NCBI GenBank assembly: GCA_023807065.1
Contig: JAJJLU010000005.1
Coordinates: 18,996-82,995 of the forward strand
Length of the DNA: 64,000 nucleotides
Origin: Isotricha intestinalis
Taxonomy: Eukaryota > Ciliophora > Litostomatea > Vestibuliferida > Isotrichidae
Direction of reading: 5' to 3'
Shown here: positions 40,344-50,660 of the stretch, in pieces
Numbering within the stretch: the first letter of the stretch is position 1
How the letters are laid out: each line of letters starts with the position of its first letter
The notes under the pieces: generated by a model
Told to the model about the DNA's origin: nothing
Databases searched by the model: none
The model's input: only the letters and a program-made list of their open reading frames with translations
Translations under genes and position numbers: made by a program

Positions 40344-42299
40344 TCATTGATTCTTGATTAAAAGTATTTTTGAAGATTTTATTTCTGGCATTGTTGAAAG
40401 GAGATTTAGGTAATTACCACAATCAAATTTAATTTGAAAATTTGAACGATTACTATTTGATTGTAAATCACTTTTTGGAAGTTGAATATCTATTTTTTTA
40501 AAAAGTAAATTTAAATCATTTTTAATTTCAGAATCTAAATTTAATTCTTCTTCAGTAATAATATTTTCATCATTTAAAATTTGATAATTATCACTTAAAG
40601 GATTATTACAAATATTTAAGAAAGATAAATTTTTATTTTTTGTAATAAACTCATAAACAATATCTAAATTATTACCTTCAATATTATTATCATATAAATT
40701 AATATATTGAAGTTTTCTGATAATATCTTGCATATTATTATTTAAGAATAAAGAAAAGAAATCATCATTTAATTCATTTCCTTTTAAATATAAACTTGAT
40801 AAATTAAAGCATCCAATATTTTTTCTAAAGAATTCAAATAACATTTCATTTGTTAATGAACAATAAGATAAATCTAATATTTTAATTGCAATTATCATAT
40901 TTTCAGATATTGAGATTTCATTTATTTTATTAAATGCTTTTGAAAAAAGAGAATTAAAACTTAAAAATTTAACTCCATAATCAAAGTTTGTTATTTGATT
41001 ATTTAATTTATTAAAATAATCATTTCTTAAATTATTATCTGTTAAGAAAATATTATTATTTAATAAAACTAATATTTTTTCATTTAATTGATTTAAAATT
41101 GGTCTTGAAAAATTATTAAAAGTACAATTTATTACTCTTAATTCAGGGAAAAATTCAGGTGAAAAAGAAAATTTATAAATATTATTCTTTTGAAAATTCA
41201 TTTCTCTTATTTCATAAAAGGTATTTTTAACTTGGAAAATAAATTGATTAAAATCTACTTTATTAATATAATTATTTGCAAATGAAATATATTCTAAAGA
41301 ATTTTTTATTTCTTCGTTATGAATTAAACTATTTATAATTAAACAAAAATCTTCATTTATAAGAGAACATTTTTCAAAAGATAATTTTTTTAAGTTTTTA
41401 GGAAAATAAATAATTTTATCAAAATCAGAAATTAAATGACAATTAATTAAGGAGAATTTAGCTAAAGAAGGAAATTTATTATAAATTTTATTTTGAGTAT
41501 CTTTTAAACTAACTTTTTGAACATTATTAATAATTAAAGTTTGTAATTCATTAAAAACACAATTTTCAGGTAAATAATTTTCATAATCATCAACACCATT
41601 AAATTGTAATTTTCCTAATTTTTTATAATTTTCAACAATAACTTTAATATCATTTTCTTTTTGTTTTTCATCATTTTCATCTTGTTTTTTATTAATATTT
41701 AAAACAAAATTTCTATTTTGTGATAAACTAGTTATTAAAGTTTTATAATTTGAATCTAAATTTGTTTTTTTTAAAGCTTTTGTAATATTAAATTTGTCTA
41801 AATCTAATTTTGGAAATAACCAACTTTTTAAAATACATTCTAAATTATCATTTAAAAATTCTTGAATTGGTTTATCTCTATTTAAATATTTTGGAATATG
41901 TAAAAATCTATTTAAAATTTTAAAATTTTCTTTTATTGTTTCCATTATTTGATTATGTAAATTAAATATCTTTTCAAGAACATTAGTATAATTTTTTGCA
42001 TATGTTTTTATTCCAAATGAATGAGTTAAATCATTTTCTTCTGATAAATTAAAACTTTTTGTTATTCTTGTTGAATTATCTGTTATATATTTATCTATTT
42101 CATTTTGAAATTTTTCTAATTCAGTTTCTATTTCTTTTGTTTTTGTCTGAAGAATTGTTAGTGAGTTATCTTTTATTTTTCTTATTTTTTCTGTTATTTC
42201 TTCCTCGTATTTCTTACCAAATATTATTCTTAATGTTTGTCTTCCATTAAAACTATTATTTCTTTCTATGTCATTTATTTCATTTTCACCATCATTCAT
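40344..42299 (-). CDS. Leucine-rich repeat protein
   Basis: 651 residues. An N-terminal helical region (about 1-150) has a coiled-coil stretch. From about 220, repeats of the ribonuclease-inhibitor type appear: LQTLIINNVQKVSL, FSLINCHLISDF, KLSFEKCSLINEDFCL, LEYISFANNYINKVD, IKILDLSYCSLTNEML, LSSLYLKGNELNDDF and LQYINLYDNNIEG. About eight to ten repeats form a solenoid for protein binding. It ends in TGA (40344-40346), one of the genes showing that TGA is a stop in this organism. Partner unknown. Confidence 0.8.
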   Translation of the reverse strand: MNDGENEINDIERNNSFNGRQTLRIIFGKKYEEEITEKIRKIKDNSLTILQTKTKEIETELEKFQNEIDKYITDNSTRITKSFNLSEENDLTHSFGIKTYAKNYTNVLEKIFNLHNQIMETIKENFKILNRFLHIPKYLNRDKPIQEFLNDNLECILKSWLFPKLDLDKFNITKALKKTNLDSNYKTLITSLSQNRNFVLNINKKQDENDEKQKENDIKVIVENYKKLGKLQFNGVDDYENYLPENCVFNELQTLIINNVQKVSLKDTQNKIYNKFPSLAKFSLINCHLISDFDKIIYFPKNLKKLSFEKCSLINEDFCLIINSLIHNEEIKNSLEYISFANNYINKVDFNQFIFQVKNTFYEIREMNFQKNNIYKFSFSPEFFPELRVINCTFNNFSRPILNQLNEKILVLLNNNIFLTDNNLRNDYFNKLNNQITNFDYGVKFLSFNSLFSKAFNKINEISISENMIIAIKILDLSYCSLTNEMLFEFFRKNIGCFNLSSLYLKGNELNDDFFSLFLNNNMQDIIRKLQYINLYDNNIEGNNLDIVYEFITKNKNLSFLNICNNPLSDNYQILNDENIITEEELNLDSEIKNDLNLLFKKIDIQLPKSDLQSNSNRSNFQIKFDCGNYLNLLSTMPEIKSSKILLIKNQ

Positions 42300-42580
42300 T
42301 ATATTATTAATTTTTGTTTAAAACAATTATTTTTTTTCTTTTTTTTTTTACTTAAAATATTATTATTTCCTAATTTTAAAATTGCAAAAAAAAAAATCAT
42401 TACTATTATATAAATAGATTAAACATGAGTTATGTTTTTTTTATCTTTAATTTTAAGTAATTATTTTGAATATATTAAAGAAAAAAAAAAATTAAAATAT
42501 AAATTTAATTTATTACTATTATCTTATAAATTTTTAGTTTACAATATATGTAATTAATTATAATCTTCGTTACCTTTTTT

Positions 42581-44101
42581 TCATTTATCAGGGATATTTC
42601 CTTTCAAATTGAATTCATTTAAATCAACATTTTTTCCTCCTACATTTTGCTTTAAATTTTTTAAAGTAAAATAATTCCTAATTATATTTTCCTCGCTTAA
42701 AATTTTTTCTCTTTCCCCTGTTAAAAAATTAACATATTTATTTTGTTTAATATGAAGTAATCCTAAATAATATCTGAATCTACTTAATTTTTTAAATTCA
42801 GAAGCCATTTTCATAGTAAATTTAGATTCATATAAATTAATTTGAATAATAGAACTTTCTTGTATATAATTATTATTAAACAAAGAAGGTTTTTTGATAA
42901 TATTTAATATATTATTATTAAGATTATTTTTCTTAAACGAAGTCATACTCTTTTTAATATTATTTTTTTTAGGTTTAATATTTATATTTTCTTCTAATTC
43001 GATATTAAAATCTTTTAAAGTTCTGAATTCATGAAATAAAAAAGAATTAATGGTTCTAACAAGTAATAATATAATTTCAATAATACCATTGATGCTTCCT
43101 GAAATATCTTGTAATTTTTTATAATTTCTTTCATATATATCCATTTTATTTTCTACCCAAAAATAAAAGACTCCGAAAATTAACTTTTCATTATTAATAT
43201 TAATTAATTTTTCATTAAAATCAAATTTATATGAATTTTTATTTGATTCAATATCTAAAATTATTCCTTCATGTGTTTTAATTTGTAATAAATGAAAATT
43301 TAAATGATTAAAAGTAAAACCTTCTTTATTAAAAGCATTAGAAATTGAATGAAAAAAAGGTATATAAGGTTGTTTATATTCATTAATTTTTACTAAATTA
43401 TCTATAAAAATAATAGAATAAGAATAAAATTCATTATATTTATAATTTATTTCTTCATTACTATAACAAGAATAATTATTAATAGAATTATTTTGACATT
43501 TCATTATATAAACACCATAAAAATTACCATTAATATTAGAAGTACCATTTTGTAAAGAAGGATATTCAAATCCATTTTCATTTTTAGAAAATACTTTATT
43601 TAAAGTTTTATTATACATTTCTTTAATACAAAGAGAATTATTTGAAAAAGCTTCAATAATTAAATTACTATTAATTCCTATTAAATCTTTTTCATCACAA
43701 TAACTATAAATCCAATGATCAAATTTTATTGCTTCATAATTATTTAAATAAAAATATAAATCATTAACTGGAAGTCCTATTATTTGAAAAGCTCTTTTAT
43801 CAATTTTATGAATTTTATCATTAGTATTATATATGTTTATATAATGTAATATTCCTGTTGAATTAAATGGTATTAAATGTATTTTATCAACATAGGTATT
43901 ATATGTAAATGATGTGGGATTTTTTTTAAAAAGAAAATCTTTTGATAAATATATTATCAAAAAGATAATTAAGATTAATATCAATATTGAAATTATTGTT
44001 GAAAAAAATGAAGAATGTTTCTCTTTTCCACGATAAAATAATGTTATTTCTGGAGAAATAAAATCAAATAAAAAATGATTTCTTTTTTTCACAATCCCCA
44101 T
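42581..44101 (-). CDS. Two-pass membrane protein, unknown family
   Basis: 506 residues. A short basic N-terminus and a FDFISPEITLFYRGKEKHSS motif precede membrane helix 1 (about 34-57). A large extracytoplasmic region with many N-x-S/T sites and paired cysteines (about 60-325) follows, then helix 2 (about 333-355, ending NSFLFHEFRTL) and a basic cytosolic tail. From memory, this layout is common in ciliate genomes as uncharacterised membrane proteins. Ends in TGA. Divergent from the hydrolase gene, with 145 bp between starts. Confidence 0.65.
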   Translation of the reverse strand: MGIVKKRNHFLFDFISPEITLFYRGKEKHSSFFSTIISILILILIIFLIIYLSKDFLFKKNPTSFTYNTYVDKIHLIPFNSTGILHYINIYNTNDKIHKIDKRAFQIIGLPVNDLYFYLNNYEAIKFDHWIYSYCDEKDLIGINSNLIIEAFSNNSLCIKEMYNKTLNKVFSKNENGFEYPSLQNGTSNINGNFYGVYIMKCQNNSINNYSCYSNEEINYKYNEFYSYSIIFIDNLVKINEYKQPYIPFFHSISNAFNKEGFTFNHLNFHLLQIKTHEGIILDIESNKNSYKFDFNEKLININNEKLIFGVFYFWVENKMDIYERNYKKLQDISGSINGIIEIILLLVRTINSFLFHEFRTLKDFNIELEENINIKPKKNNIKKSMTSFKKNNLNNNILNIIKKPSLFNNNYIQESSIIQINLYESKFTMKMASEFKKLSRFRYYLGLLHIKQNKYVNFLTGEREKILSEENIIRNYFTLKNLKQNVGGKNVDLNEFNLKGNIPDK

Positions 44102-44246
44102 ACAATTTGGTTTTATAATTTTTTTAGAAAAAATTTATAATTTAGGTTTATTATATTTTGTATTAAACTAAATTAATTATTTAAAAATAAATATAAGAAA
44201 TTTTATAAATTTTATTTTTTGATTTTACTAAATTTTTTTTTATTTA

Positions 44247-45482
44247 ATGGAAGAAGAAAAATATGGTAAATTACTAGAAAAAAAAGAAGAAGACAAAGAA
44301 AAAAATTTTATATGTATATATATACTAATATTGATACCATTTACATTATGTTTTATAACATCAATATATTTATTATTAACAATAAAACCCTCAGATGAAA
44401 CAATAAAAAAATTTAAAGGCGGATTCATAGAAAATTGGTCTGAATATTATGGAATAAAATTATTAAATTTATCATATTCCAACGATGATAAAATAAAAAA
44501 TACTTTTGCAAAAGGAGAAATAAACTTTGATTCTAAATTAAATTCAGTTAATTTAAATTTAGATTATGAGAAAATACCAAATAATAATTATGATATATAT
44601 ATTCCTTATTCATCTTTAGAAAATAAGAAAAATAAAAATGGGATTTTTTTTTTTCTTCATGGAGGATTTTATATATCAGGAAATAAAAAAGAAATAGAAT
44701 ATCTTTGTATAAGATATGCAAAATTAGGTTATATAACAGTAAATATTGAATATTCATTATTAACTAATAATAATAATATATTTAGAATTATGGATGAAAT
44801 TTCTTCTGCCATTGAATCAACAAAAAAAAAATTAGAAGAATTAAATTTTGAAAATTTAGTTTGTTGCTTAGGAGGAATATCAACTGGAGCACATTTAGCT
44901 TTATTATATTCATATTGGTTAAAAAGTAATTCTAAAATTCCTATTGAATTTGTTATTAATTTTTCAGGAAATTTAAATTTAGATCTTAATAATTTTTATA
45001 TTAATAAAGGGAAAAATATTTTAGAAGGAAATTTAACTTTAAATCAAGTTGAAAATTATAAAACAAATAAGTCTATTGTTCCTTTATCATATCATATTGA
45101 ATGGATTAAATATATTAATGCAATTAATGGAAATATATTTAAAGATAATGAATTAAATAAAGCTTTAAATAGGACTTCAATAAATTTTAAAAGTGAAACA
45201 TATAAAAGTTTAGAATATATAATAAATAAAACTTCCATTATTAAATATATTAATAAAGATACAATTCCTACTTTAAGTTTATATGGTGGGAAAGATAAAG
45301 ATATTGGAATTTTACATTATTTTATTTTAAAAGAAAAATTAAAAGAAAATAATGTAGAACATTATTTTTCATATATGAAATATTCAGATCATAAACTTTA
45401 TCCTGAAAATGAGGAAGATTTAAATAAAACAAGAGCTTTTCATTCAAAAATATTATCATATGCTAAAAAATATTTCAATTAG
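44247..45482 (+). CDS. Membrane-anchored alpha/beta hydrolase (esterase/lipase type)
   Basis: 411 residues. A signal-anchor helix covers about 24-47 (ILILIPFTLCFITSIYLLLT). The catalytic domain has the oxyanion HGGF at His138, nucleophile elbow GISTG with Ser212, acid Asp350 in YGGKDKDIG and His382 in SDHKLYP. This is a complete triad of the hormone-sensitive-lipase or carboxylesterase/kynurenine-formamidase-like group. Several N-glycosylation sites fit a luminal or extracellular catalytic domain. Substrate is not readable. Ends in TAG, confirming TAG as a stop. Confidence 0.85.
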   Translation: MEEEKYGKLLEKKEEDKEKNFICIYILILIPFTLCFITSIYLLLTIKPSDETIKKFKGGFIENWSEYYGIKLLNLSYSNDDKIKNTFAKGEINFDSKLNSVNLNLDYEKIPNNNYDIYIPYSSLENKKNKNGIFFFLHGGFYISGNKKEIEYLCIRYAKLGYITVNIEYSLLTNNNNIFRIMDEISSAIESTKKKLEELNFENLVCCLGGISTGAHLALLYSYWLKSNSKIPIEFVINFSGNLNLDLNNFYINKGKNILEGNLTLNQVENYKTNKSIVPLSYHIEWIKYINAINGNIFKDNELNKALNRTSINFKSETYKSLEYIINKTSIIKYINKDTIPTLSLYGGKDKDIGILHYFILKEKLKENNVEHYFSYMKYSDHKLYPENEEDLNKTRAFHSKILSYAKKYFN

Positions 45483-45575
45483 ATATAATAGTAGTAAATT
45501 AAAGAAAAAAATATATATATATTTAATAAAAAAAGAAATAATTATTAAATAATATTTTTTTAAATTAAATTTTAA

Positions 45576-46550
45576 ATGATTTTAAAATGTGAAATTTGTG
45601 GTTTTGACTTTAATTCTACAGTTCATACTCCATTGGCTTTACCTTGTGGACATACTTATTGTATTGTTTGTATTGAAAAATATTATAAGAGAAATTGGGA
45701 ATTTAAATGCTTTAACTGTAAACAAAAATATTATAATATTAAATTTCCTATTAATGAATATGTTAAAATTATGAGAAGAAAAAAATTATCTATTGAAAAT
45801 ATTGTTGATGTTTCTTTTAATTATAATTTCAATTTAAAAATTAGAAATGAAATAAATTTCTGTTTTTTTAATGGGAATTATTATATTGAAAAAAAAAATA
45901 ATGATATTAATAATAATAATAAAGGTAATAAAAGGAAAAATAATTTTTATGAATTAAATCCTGTTAAAGGAATTAAATCAATTAAAATTGAAAAAAATAT
46001 TAAATTTAAAAAAGAAGATTCAACAAGAACAAAAACAATTTCTTCAAATAATTCTAAATGTAGTAGTTTAAGTAATTATTATCCTTCAAAAAATAAAGAA
46101 TATTCTTCTTTATTTAATTATTGTGAATTTATGAAAAAAATATTTTTATATTTAGATAAATATAATTTTAAGTTTAAAGGGAAATTATTTAGATATTTTT
46201 ATAAACCATTTATTTTCTTTATGATTCTTTTTTATAATATATTTGTTTTTAATAATTTAGAATTTGGAATTAATTATTTATTTATAAGTATTCTTTATGA
46301 AAATGAATATAATTTTTGTGATGTTGTTTTTAAATTGAAATTATATATTGCTTTTTCTATTTATTTATTATTTGATGATTTCACTCAAAAATTTTATTTT
46401 CTTATTAATAATATTTCTTGGCTTAATAATTCTTTAATTGGAATAAGAACAATTTATATAATTTTAATTTTAGGACAAGAAATAACTTTAGATCAAATAA
46501 TATTAAAAATAATAAAAACTTTAATTCATTGTAATCTTTTATATAAATAA
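45576..46550 (+). CDS. RING-finger membrane protein (putative E3 ubiquitin ligase)
   Basis: 324 residues. An N-terminal C3HC4 RING has ligands Cys5, Cys8, Cys24, His26, Cys29, Cys32, Cys45 and Cys48 (CEICGFDF ... LPCGHTYCIVC ... CFNC). A basic polar linker follows (about 60-195), then three or four hydrophobic helices (about 205-225, 230-245, 258-275, 290-305). The RING starts at the very N-terminus, so the first ATG is the right start. The protein is probably an E3 ligase on an internal membrane; substrate unknown. Confidence 0.8.
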   Translation: MILKCEICGFDFNSTVHTPLALPCGHTYCIVCIEKYYKRNWEFKCFNCKQKYYNIKFPINEYVKIMRRKKLSIENIVDVSFNYNFNLKIRNEINFCFFNGNYYIEKKNNDINNNNKGNKRKNNFYELNPVKGIKSIKIEKNIKFKKEDSTRTKTISSNNSKCSSLSNYYPSKNKEYSSLFNYCEFMKKIFLYLDKYNFKFKGKLFRYFYKPFIFFMILFYNIFVFNNLEFGINYLFISILYENEYNFCDVVFKLKLYIAFSIYLLFDDFTQKFYFLINNISWLNNSLIGIRTIYIILILGQEITLDQIILKIIKTLIHCNLLYK

Positions 46551-46688
46551 AATACATTATTTTTTCATAAATAAAGAAAATATTTGTTTCAATTAATTAA
46601 CTTTTATAAGTATAAAATATTAATAAATATAAATTAAAAAAATATTAAATATTAAATAAATATTTTATTTAAATGAATAAAAAATTAA

Positions 46689-46958
46689 ATGGAATCACAA
46701 AGTTCAGGAATGTATGAAGATTGTGTTAGTAAAATAGAATCTGAAAAAGAAGAGAATAATCAAAAAAGAATTGATATAAAAAAACAAAATAATTATTATG
46801 AAGATAGTAATGATGATAATGTTAATATATATTTTAAAAGTGGAGATAATTTTAAAGAATCGTTAAATAAAATAAAATCAGATATTAATGATACAAAATT
46901 TGATAATAATGAAGTACAAAAAAGTTGTTGTCAAGAAAATAAATGCCAAATATATTAA
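46689..46958 (+). CDS. Small acidic protein with cysteine-rich C-terminus, uncertain
   Basis: 89 residues, highly charged and Asn-rich, ending CCQENKCQIY. The terminal cysteine cluster suggests lipid modification (palmitoyl, or a CaaX-like CQIY), but this is a guess. The frame has an AAATTAAATG start context like neighbouring genes. It could be a real small gene or the last exon of an unrecognised one. No homologue is recognised. Confidence 0.35.
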   Translation: MESQSSGMYEDCVSKIESEKEENNQKRIDIKKQNNYYEDSNDDNVNIYFKSGDNFKESLNKIKSDINDTKFDNNEVQKSCCQENKCQIY

Positions 46959-47181
46959 TAGAATAATAACTTTTATAAAATTAAAAAAAAAATTTCAGAA
47001 ATAAAATAAAAATTTTAAAGAATAAAATGTTCAAAAAAAAAATTAATTGTTAATTATAATTTAAAATAAACAATATACTAAAAATATCAAATTTAATACT
47101 TCAAAAGTAATACTTTAAAATAAAATATATAAATTAAAAAAAATAAGCAAAATAACAAAAGAAACCATAATAATTATTTAT

Positions 47182-50100
47182 TTATATTTTTTTTTTATCA
47201 TAATTTAAGCATTGCCAAGGAGTTAATCCTTCTCCATTTTTTATATTTTCATTAGCACCATATTTAATTAAGAAATCAGCAATTTCAAAATTTTGATAAA
47301 TTAAAGCATAATGAAGAGGAGAATTTAATTTATTATTTTGAGAATTTGGATTAGCATCTTGTAATAATAAATATTTAACTATTCTTTTTCTTTCACATTG
47401 AACTGCTACATTTAATAATGAATTTCCTTCATTATCATATATTTCAGTTGATAATTTATAATATTCAAAAATTTTTTTAAATTTATAATATTCACCGTAC
47501 TTTATATATAAGAATAATACTTCATAATCATTTTTACATTTTTTAATTAAATCATCTTTTATTTTCAATGTTCTTTCTACTGATAATTCTTTATCACATT
47601 TTCTTAAGGAAATATTATTTAAATATCGTTTTTCACTATATGTATTATGTGGTGAAATATATAGTGCAATTTCTTTTTTTCTTATTTTTAAATTTATTTT
47701 TTTTTTTTCTTCTTTTTCTTTATTAATTTCTATTAATTTATTAGCAATAAAATTTCTTTTTCTTTTAAAAAAATCAGAATTTAAAATAGTAATTTTTTTT
47801 TTATCAATTTTTAAAGTATTATGAGAATATGTAGAATTAGCTCTAATTAAACTAGGTTTCGCAGATAATCTAATTCTTAAAGATTTTATAGTAGTTTTTT
47901 CATTAGTAACTTTTAAATGATGATGATGAGAAGAAAATCTAAAAAATTTACTACTTTTAAATTGATTTTTCTTTAATAATTCTTCAAATTCTTCTTCTTC
48001 TTCTTTTTCATTTATGAAATTTAACATTGTATCTGTTATTAAAAATCTATTATAATATTCTATATCTTTACCTGATAAAATAATAGGAAGAATTTGAGTC
48101 AAATGTCTATGAAATTTTCTAAGGGATTTCACCGTTTTTCTTCTCATTTTTTCAAAGTGATTTAATAAATTTTCATTGAAATAATTTTCATTTATTCCAA
48201 AATCTATTTCTAAATATTTTCCTTTTATTATATGATCATATAAATTTACTTTTAAATTATTTTTTAATAATAATCTTTTTATTGATTCTGGAAGAATATT
48301 TTTTACATTATTATTTGAAGATTTTATTAATTTATTAATCTCTAAATAAAATTTTTTTGTGTCTTTTTCACTAAAATCATTAAAATAGTTTTCACATTTA
48401 TTATTATAAATTTTATGTTTTTCAAGTATAATTTGATGTAAATTCTCATTTGATTTTAATATATTTTTAAAATGAGTAGTATGAAAAAAAGAATCAGAGA
48501 TTAATTTATCTTTATATTTATTTTTAATAATTTCAATTTTATCATTATATTCTTTAATATTAAACCTGCAAAATTTAACTAATTTTTGTTTTTTAATATC
48601 AATTAAATTTTTATGAATTTTAAAATTTAATTCATTTATTGAAAGTCTTAAAGAAGAAGCTCTAAAAAAAGCTAAAATACTATTTGCTCTTTTTCTTGGT
48701 TGTTTATTTATTTTTTTTACAGAATCAAAACTTTCAAATGAAGCATCAATTTCAAAATTATTATTATTATTTTTTTCTATTTCTTCTATTAATTTATTAA
48801 ATATTTCATCTCCTTTTTTTACTTTTAAAGTATTATATCTATTTAATTTATTTATTTGATTTTTTAAATCGATTATTTGTTTTAAACTTGAAAATTTCTT
48901 TTTTAAACTTTCTCTTTCTTCTTTTTTTATATTTTTTAATGATAATTCTGATATTTTAGATAATTGTGTTTTAAAAGTTTTCATTATTTTTTTTTCTGGA
49001 CTTTTTGTTAAATTACTTACATCACTATCAGCTGATTTAACTGAATCTCTTAAAAATATTAAATCTTCATTTATTTCAACTTGCTTCTTTTTTTTCTTTC
49101 TTGGACTTCGAAAATTTGATAATCCTTTATTATGTAATTCTTTTAATTTTTTTAAAAAATTACTTTCTTTTCTTTTTATATCACAATCTTTTTCTTCATC
49201 AATTTCACCACTATTAATATTATTTTCATTTTTATTTTCTTTATTTTCTATTTCAATATCATTTGAAATAAAAGTAAAATTATCATTATTATTATTATTT
49301 AAATTTGGACTTGTTTTATTTAAAAAAATAAGACTTTCATTAGAATTATTTTTTTCTTGTAATAAATTAATATTAATATTTGATTTATTTGATTTAGGTA
49401 AAGTTCTAATTTTTAAAATAGGATTATTTAAATTATCATTATTTCTTTTATCAAATTCATCAATTTTTTCTCTAACACTTTGATGAAAAATATCATGAAA
49501 ATTTTTTGATTTTTTTTTAATTGGACTATTGAAATTCTCATTAAATTGGTTATTATTAATATTTATTTCATTAATATTATTATTATAATTAGAATTATTA
49601 TTAATTAAAGAATAATTTTTATTTGTAATTAAATTAGTATCTGTACTTATTTGTTCATTTGATGAAGAAAAACAAGTTGGATTTTTCTTTAAATAAAAAT
49701 AATTCATTTGTTTTGTTGTAAATGAACGTCCATTTAATTGAGGATGATTACTTTCATTATCATTTTTTTTATGATCAATTAAAAAACTATTTAATTTTAA
49801 ATTTTTCTTTGGTGAATTAAAACGAATATTATCTTCATTATTTATATTTACTGTATTATTTAAACTATTTTTACTATTTTTTCCTTCTATTTCATTACTT
49901 GTTTTTTCTAAAAAAGAAATAAAATTTCTATGACTGTTATAATTAGTAAAATTTTCAGAAGTTAAATTTCTACTATGAATTATTTTAATTCCATATTTAT
50001 TTTTATTTTCATTGTATTCATTATATTTATTATTTTCATTAATATTAAATTTAATTTTTTTAAGGTTTTTATTTGAATTATTTTTTTTTTCTGGTTCTTT

Positions 50101-50472
50101 TATATAAACTATTCTATCTAATGATGTTTTTGATTGAGATTTTTTTTCTGTTTTTATTCCATTTCCTTTTAAAAAACTATTTCTTTTTCTATTTGTTTTT
50201 TCATTATCATTTGTTAAATTAAAAGATTTATTTATTAATAATGATTTTTTATTAATTTTTCTTTCTTTATTATTATTTTTTGAATTTTCTGATGTTCTTA
50301 TTATATTTATGTTATCCTTATTATTTGATAAAGATTTTGAATTTCTTTTTCCTTTTAAATTATTTTTTATTAATTTTATATTCCCTCTTTGAAATTTTAA
50401 TATTTCTGAAGGTGATTTATCTAAATTTGATATTATGAAACTATCTTTTTTTTTTGGTGAAGAAATTATCAT
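47182..50472 (-). CDS. Large basic protein with C-terminal ankyrin repeats
   Basis: 1096 residues. The first 570 are basic, Asn/Ser/Lys-rich and disordered. A helical middle follows (about 600-950), including a His cluster SSHHHHLKV. The C-terminal 110 residues are three ankyrin repeats: DNEGNSLLNVAVQCERKRIV, NKLNSPLHYALIYQNFEIAD and GEGLTPWQCLNY. The disordered-then-ankyrin layout is similar to the 28716-30050 gene, but sequence similarity outside the repeats is not evident. Probably a scaffold. Confidence 0.75.
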   Translation of the reverse strand: MIISSPKKKDSFIISNLDKSPSEILKFQRGNIKLIKNNLKGKRNSKSLSNNKDNINIIRTSENSKNNNKERKINKKSLLINKSFNLTNDNEKTNRKRNSFLKGNGIKTEKKSQSKTSLDRIVYIKEPEKKNNSNKNLKKIKFNINENNKYNEYNENKNKYGIKIIHSRNLTSENFTNYNSHRNFISFLEKTSNEIEGKNSKNSLNNTVNINNEDNIRFNSPKKNLKLNSFLIDHKKNDNESNHPQLNGRSFTTKQMNYFYLKKNPTCFSSSNEQISTDTNLITNKNYSLINNNSNYNNNINEININNNQFNENFNSPIKKKSKNFHDIFHQSVREKIDEFDKRNNDNLNNPILKIRTLPKSNKSNININLLQEKNNSNESLIFLNKTSPNLNNNNNDNFTFISNDIEIENKENKNENNINSGEIDEEKDCDIKRKESNFLKKLKELHNKGLSNFRSPRKKKKKQVEINEDLIFLRDSVKSADSDVSNLTKSPEKKIMKTFKTQLSKISELSLKNIKKEERESLKKKFSSLKQIIDLKNQINKLNRYNTLKVKKGDEIFNKLIEEIEKNNNNNFEIDASFESFDSVKKINKQPRKRANSILAFFRASSLRLSINELNFKIHKNLIDIKKQKLVKFCRFNIKEYNDKIEIIKNKYKDKLISDSFFHTTHFKNILKSNENLHQIILEKHKIYNNKCENYFNDFSEKDTKKFYLEINKLIKSSNNNVKNILPESIKRLLLKNNLKVNLYDHIIKGKYLEIDFGINENYFNENLLNHFEKMRRKTVKSLRKFHRHLTQILPIILSGKDIEYYNRFLITDTMLNFINEKEEEEEFEELLKKNQFKSSKFFRFSSHHHHLKVTNEKTTIKSLRIRLSAKPSLIRANSTYSHNTLKIDKKKITILNSDFFKRKRNFIANKLIEINKEKEEKKKINLKIRKKEIALYISPHNTYSEKRYLNNISLRKCDKELSVERTLKIKDDLIKKCKNDYEVLFLYIKYGEYYKFKKIFEYYKLSTEIYDNEGNSLLNVAVQCERKRIVKYLLLQDANPNSQNNKLNSPLHYALIYQNFEIADFLIKYGANENIKNGEGLTPWQCLNYDKKKI

Positions 50473-50660
50473 TGGTCTAAAAATATTATTGTTATATATT
50501 TACAAATCAGAAAATTTTACTGAGTTTCTAGACTTCATTTAATTTTTATATTATATATTTAATTTTCTTTTTAAAAATCAAATATCTATTTTTTTTTTAA
50601 ATTAATATATTGATATTAATTTATTTCTTTCATAATTAAAAATGAAAATAAATCAAAATA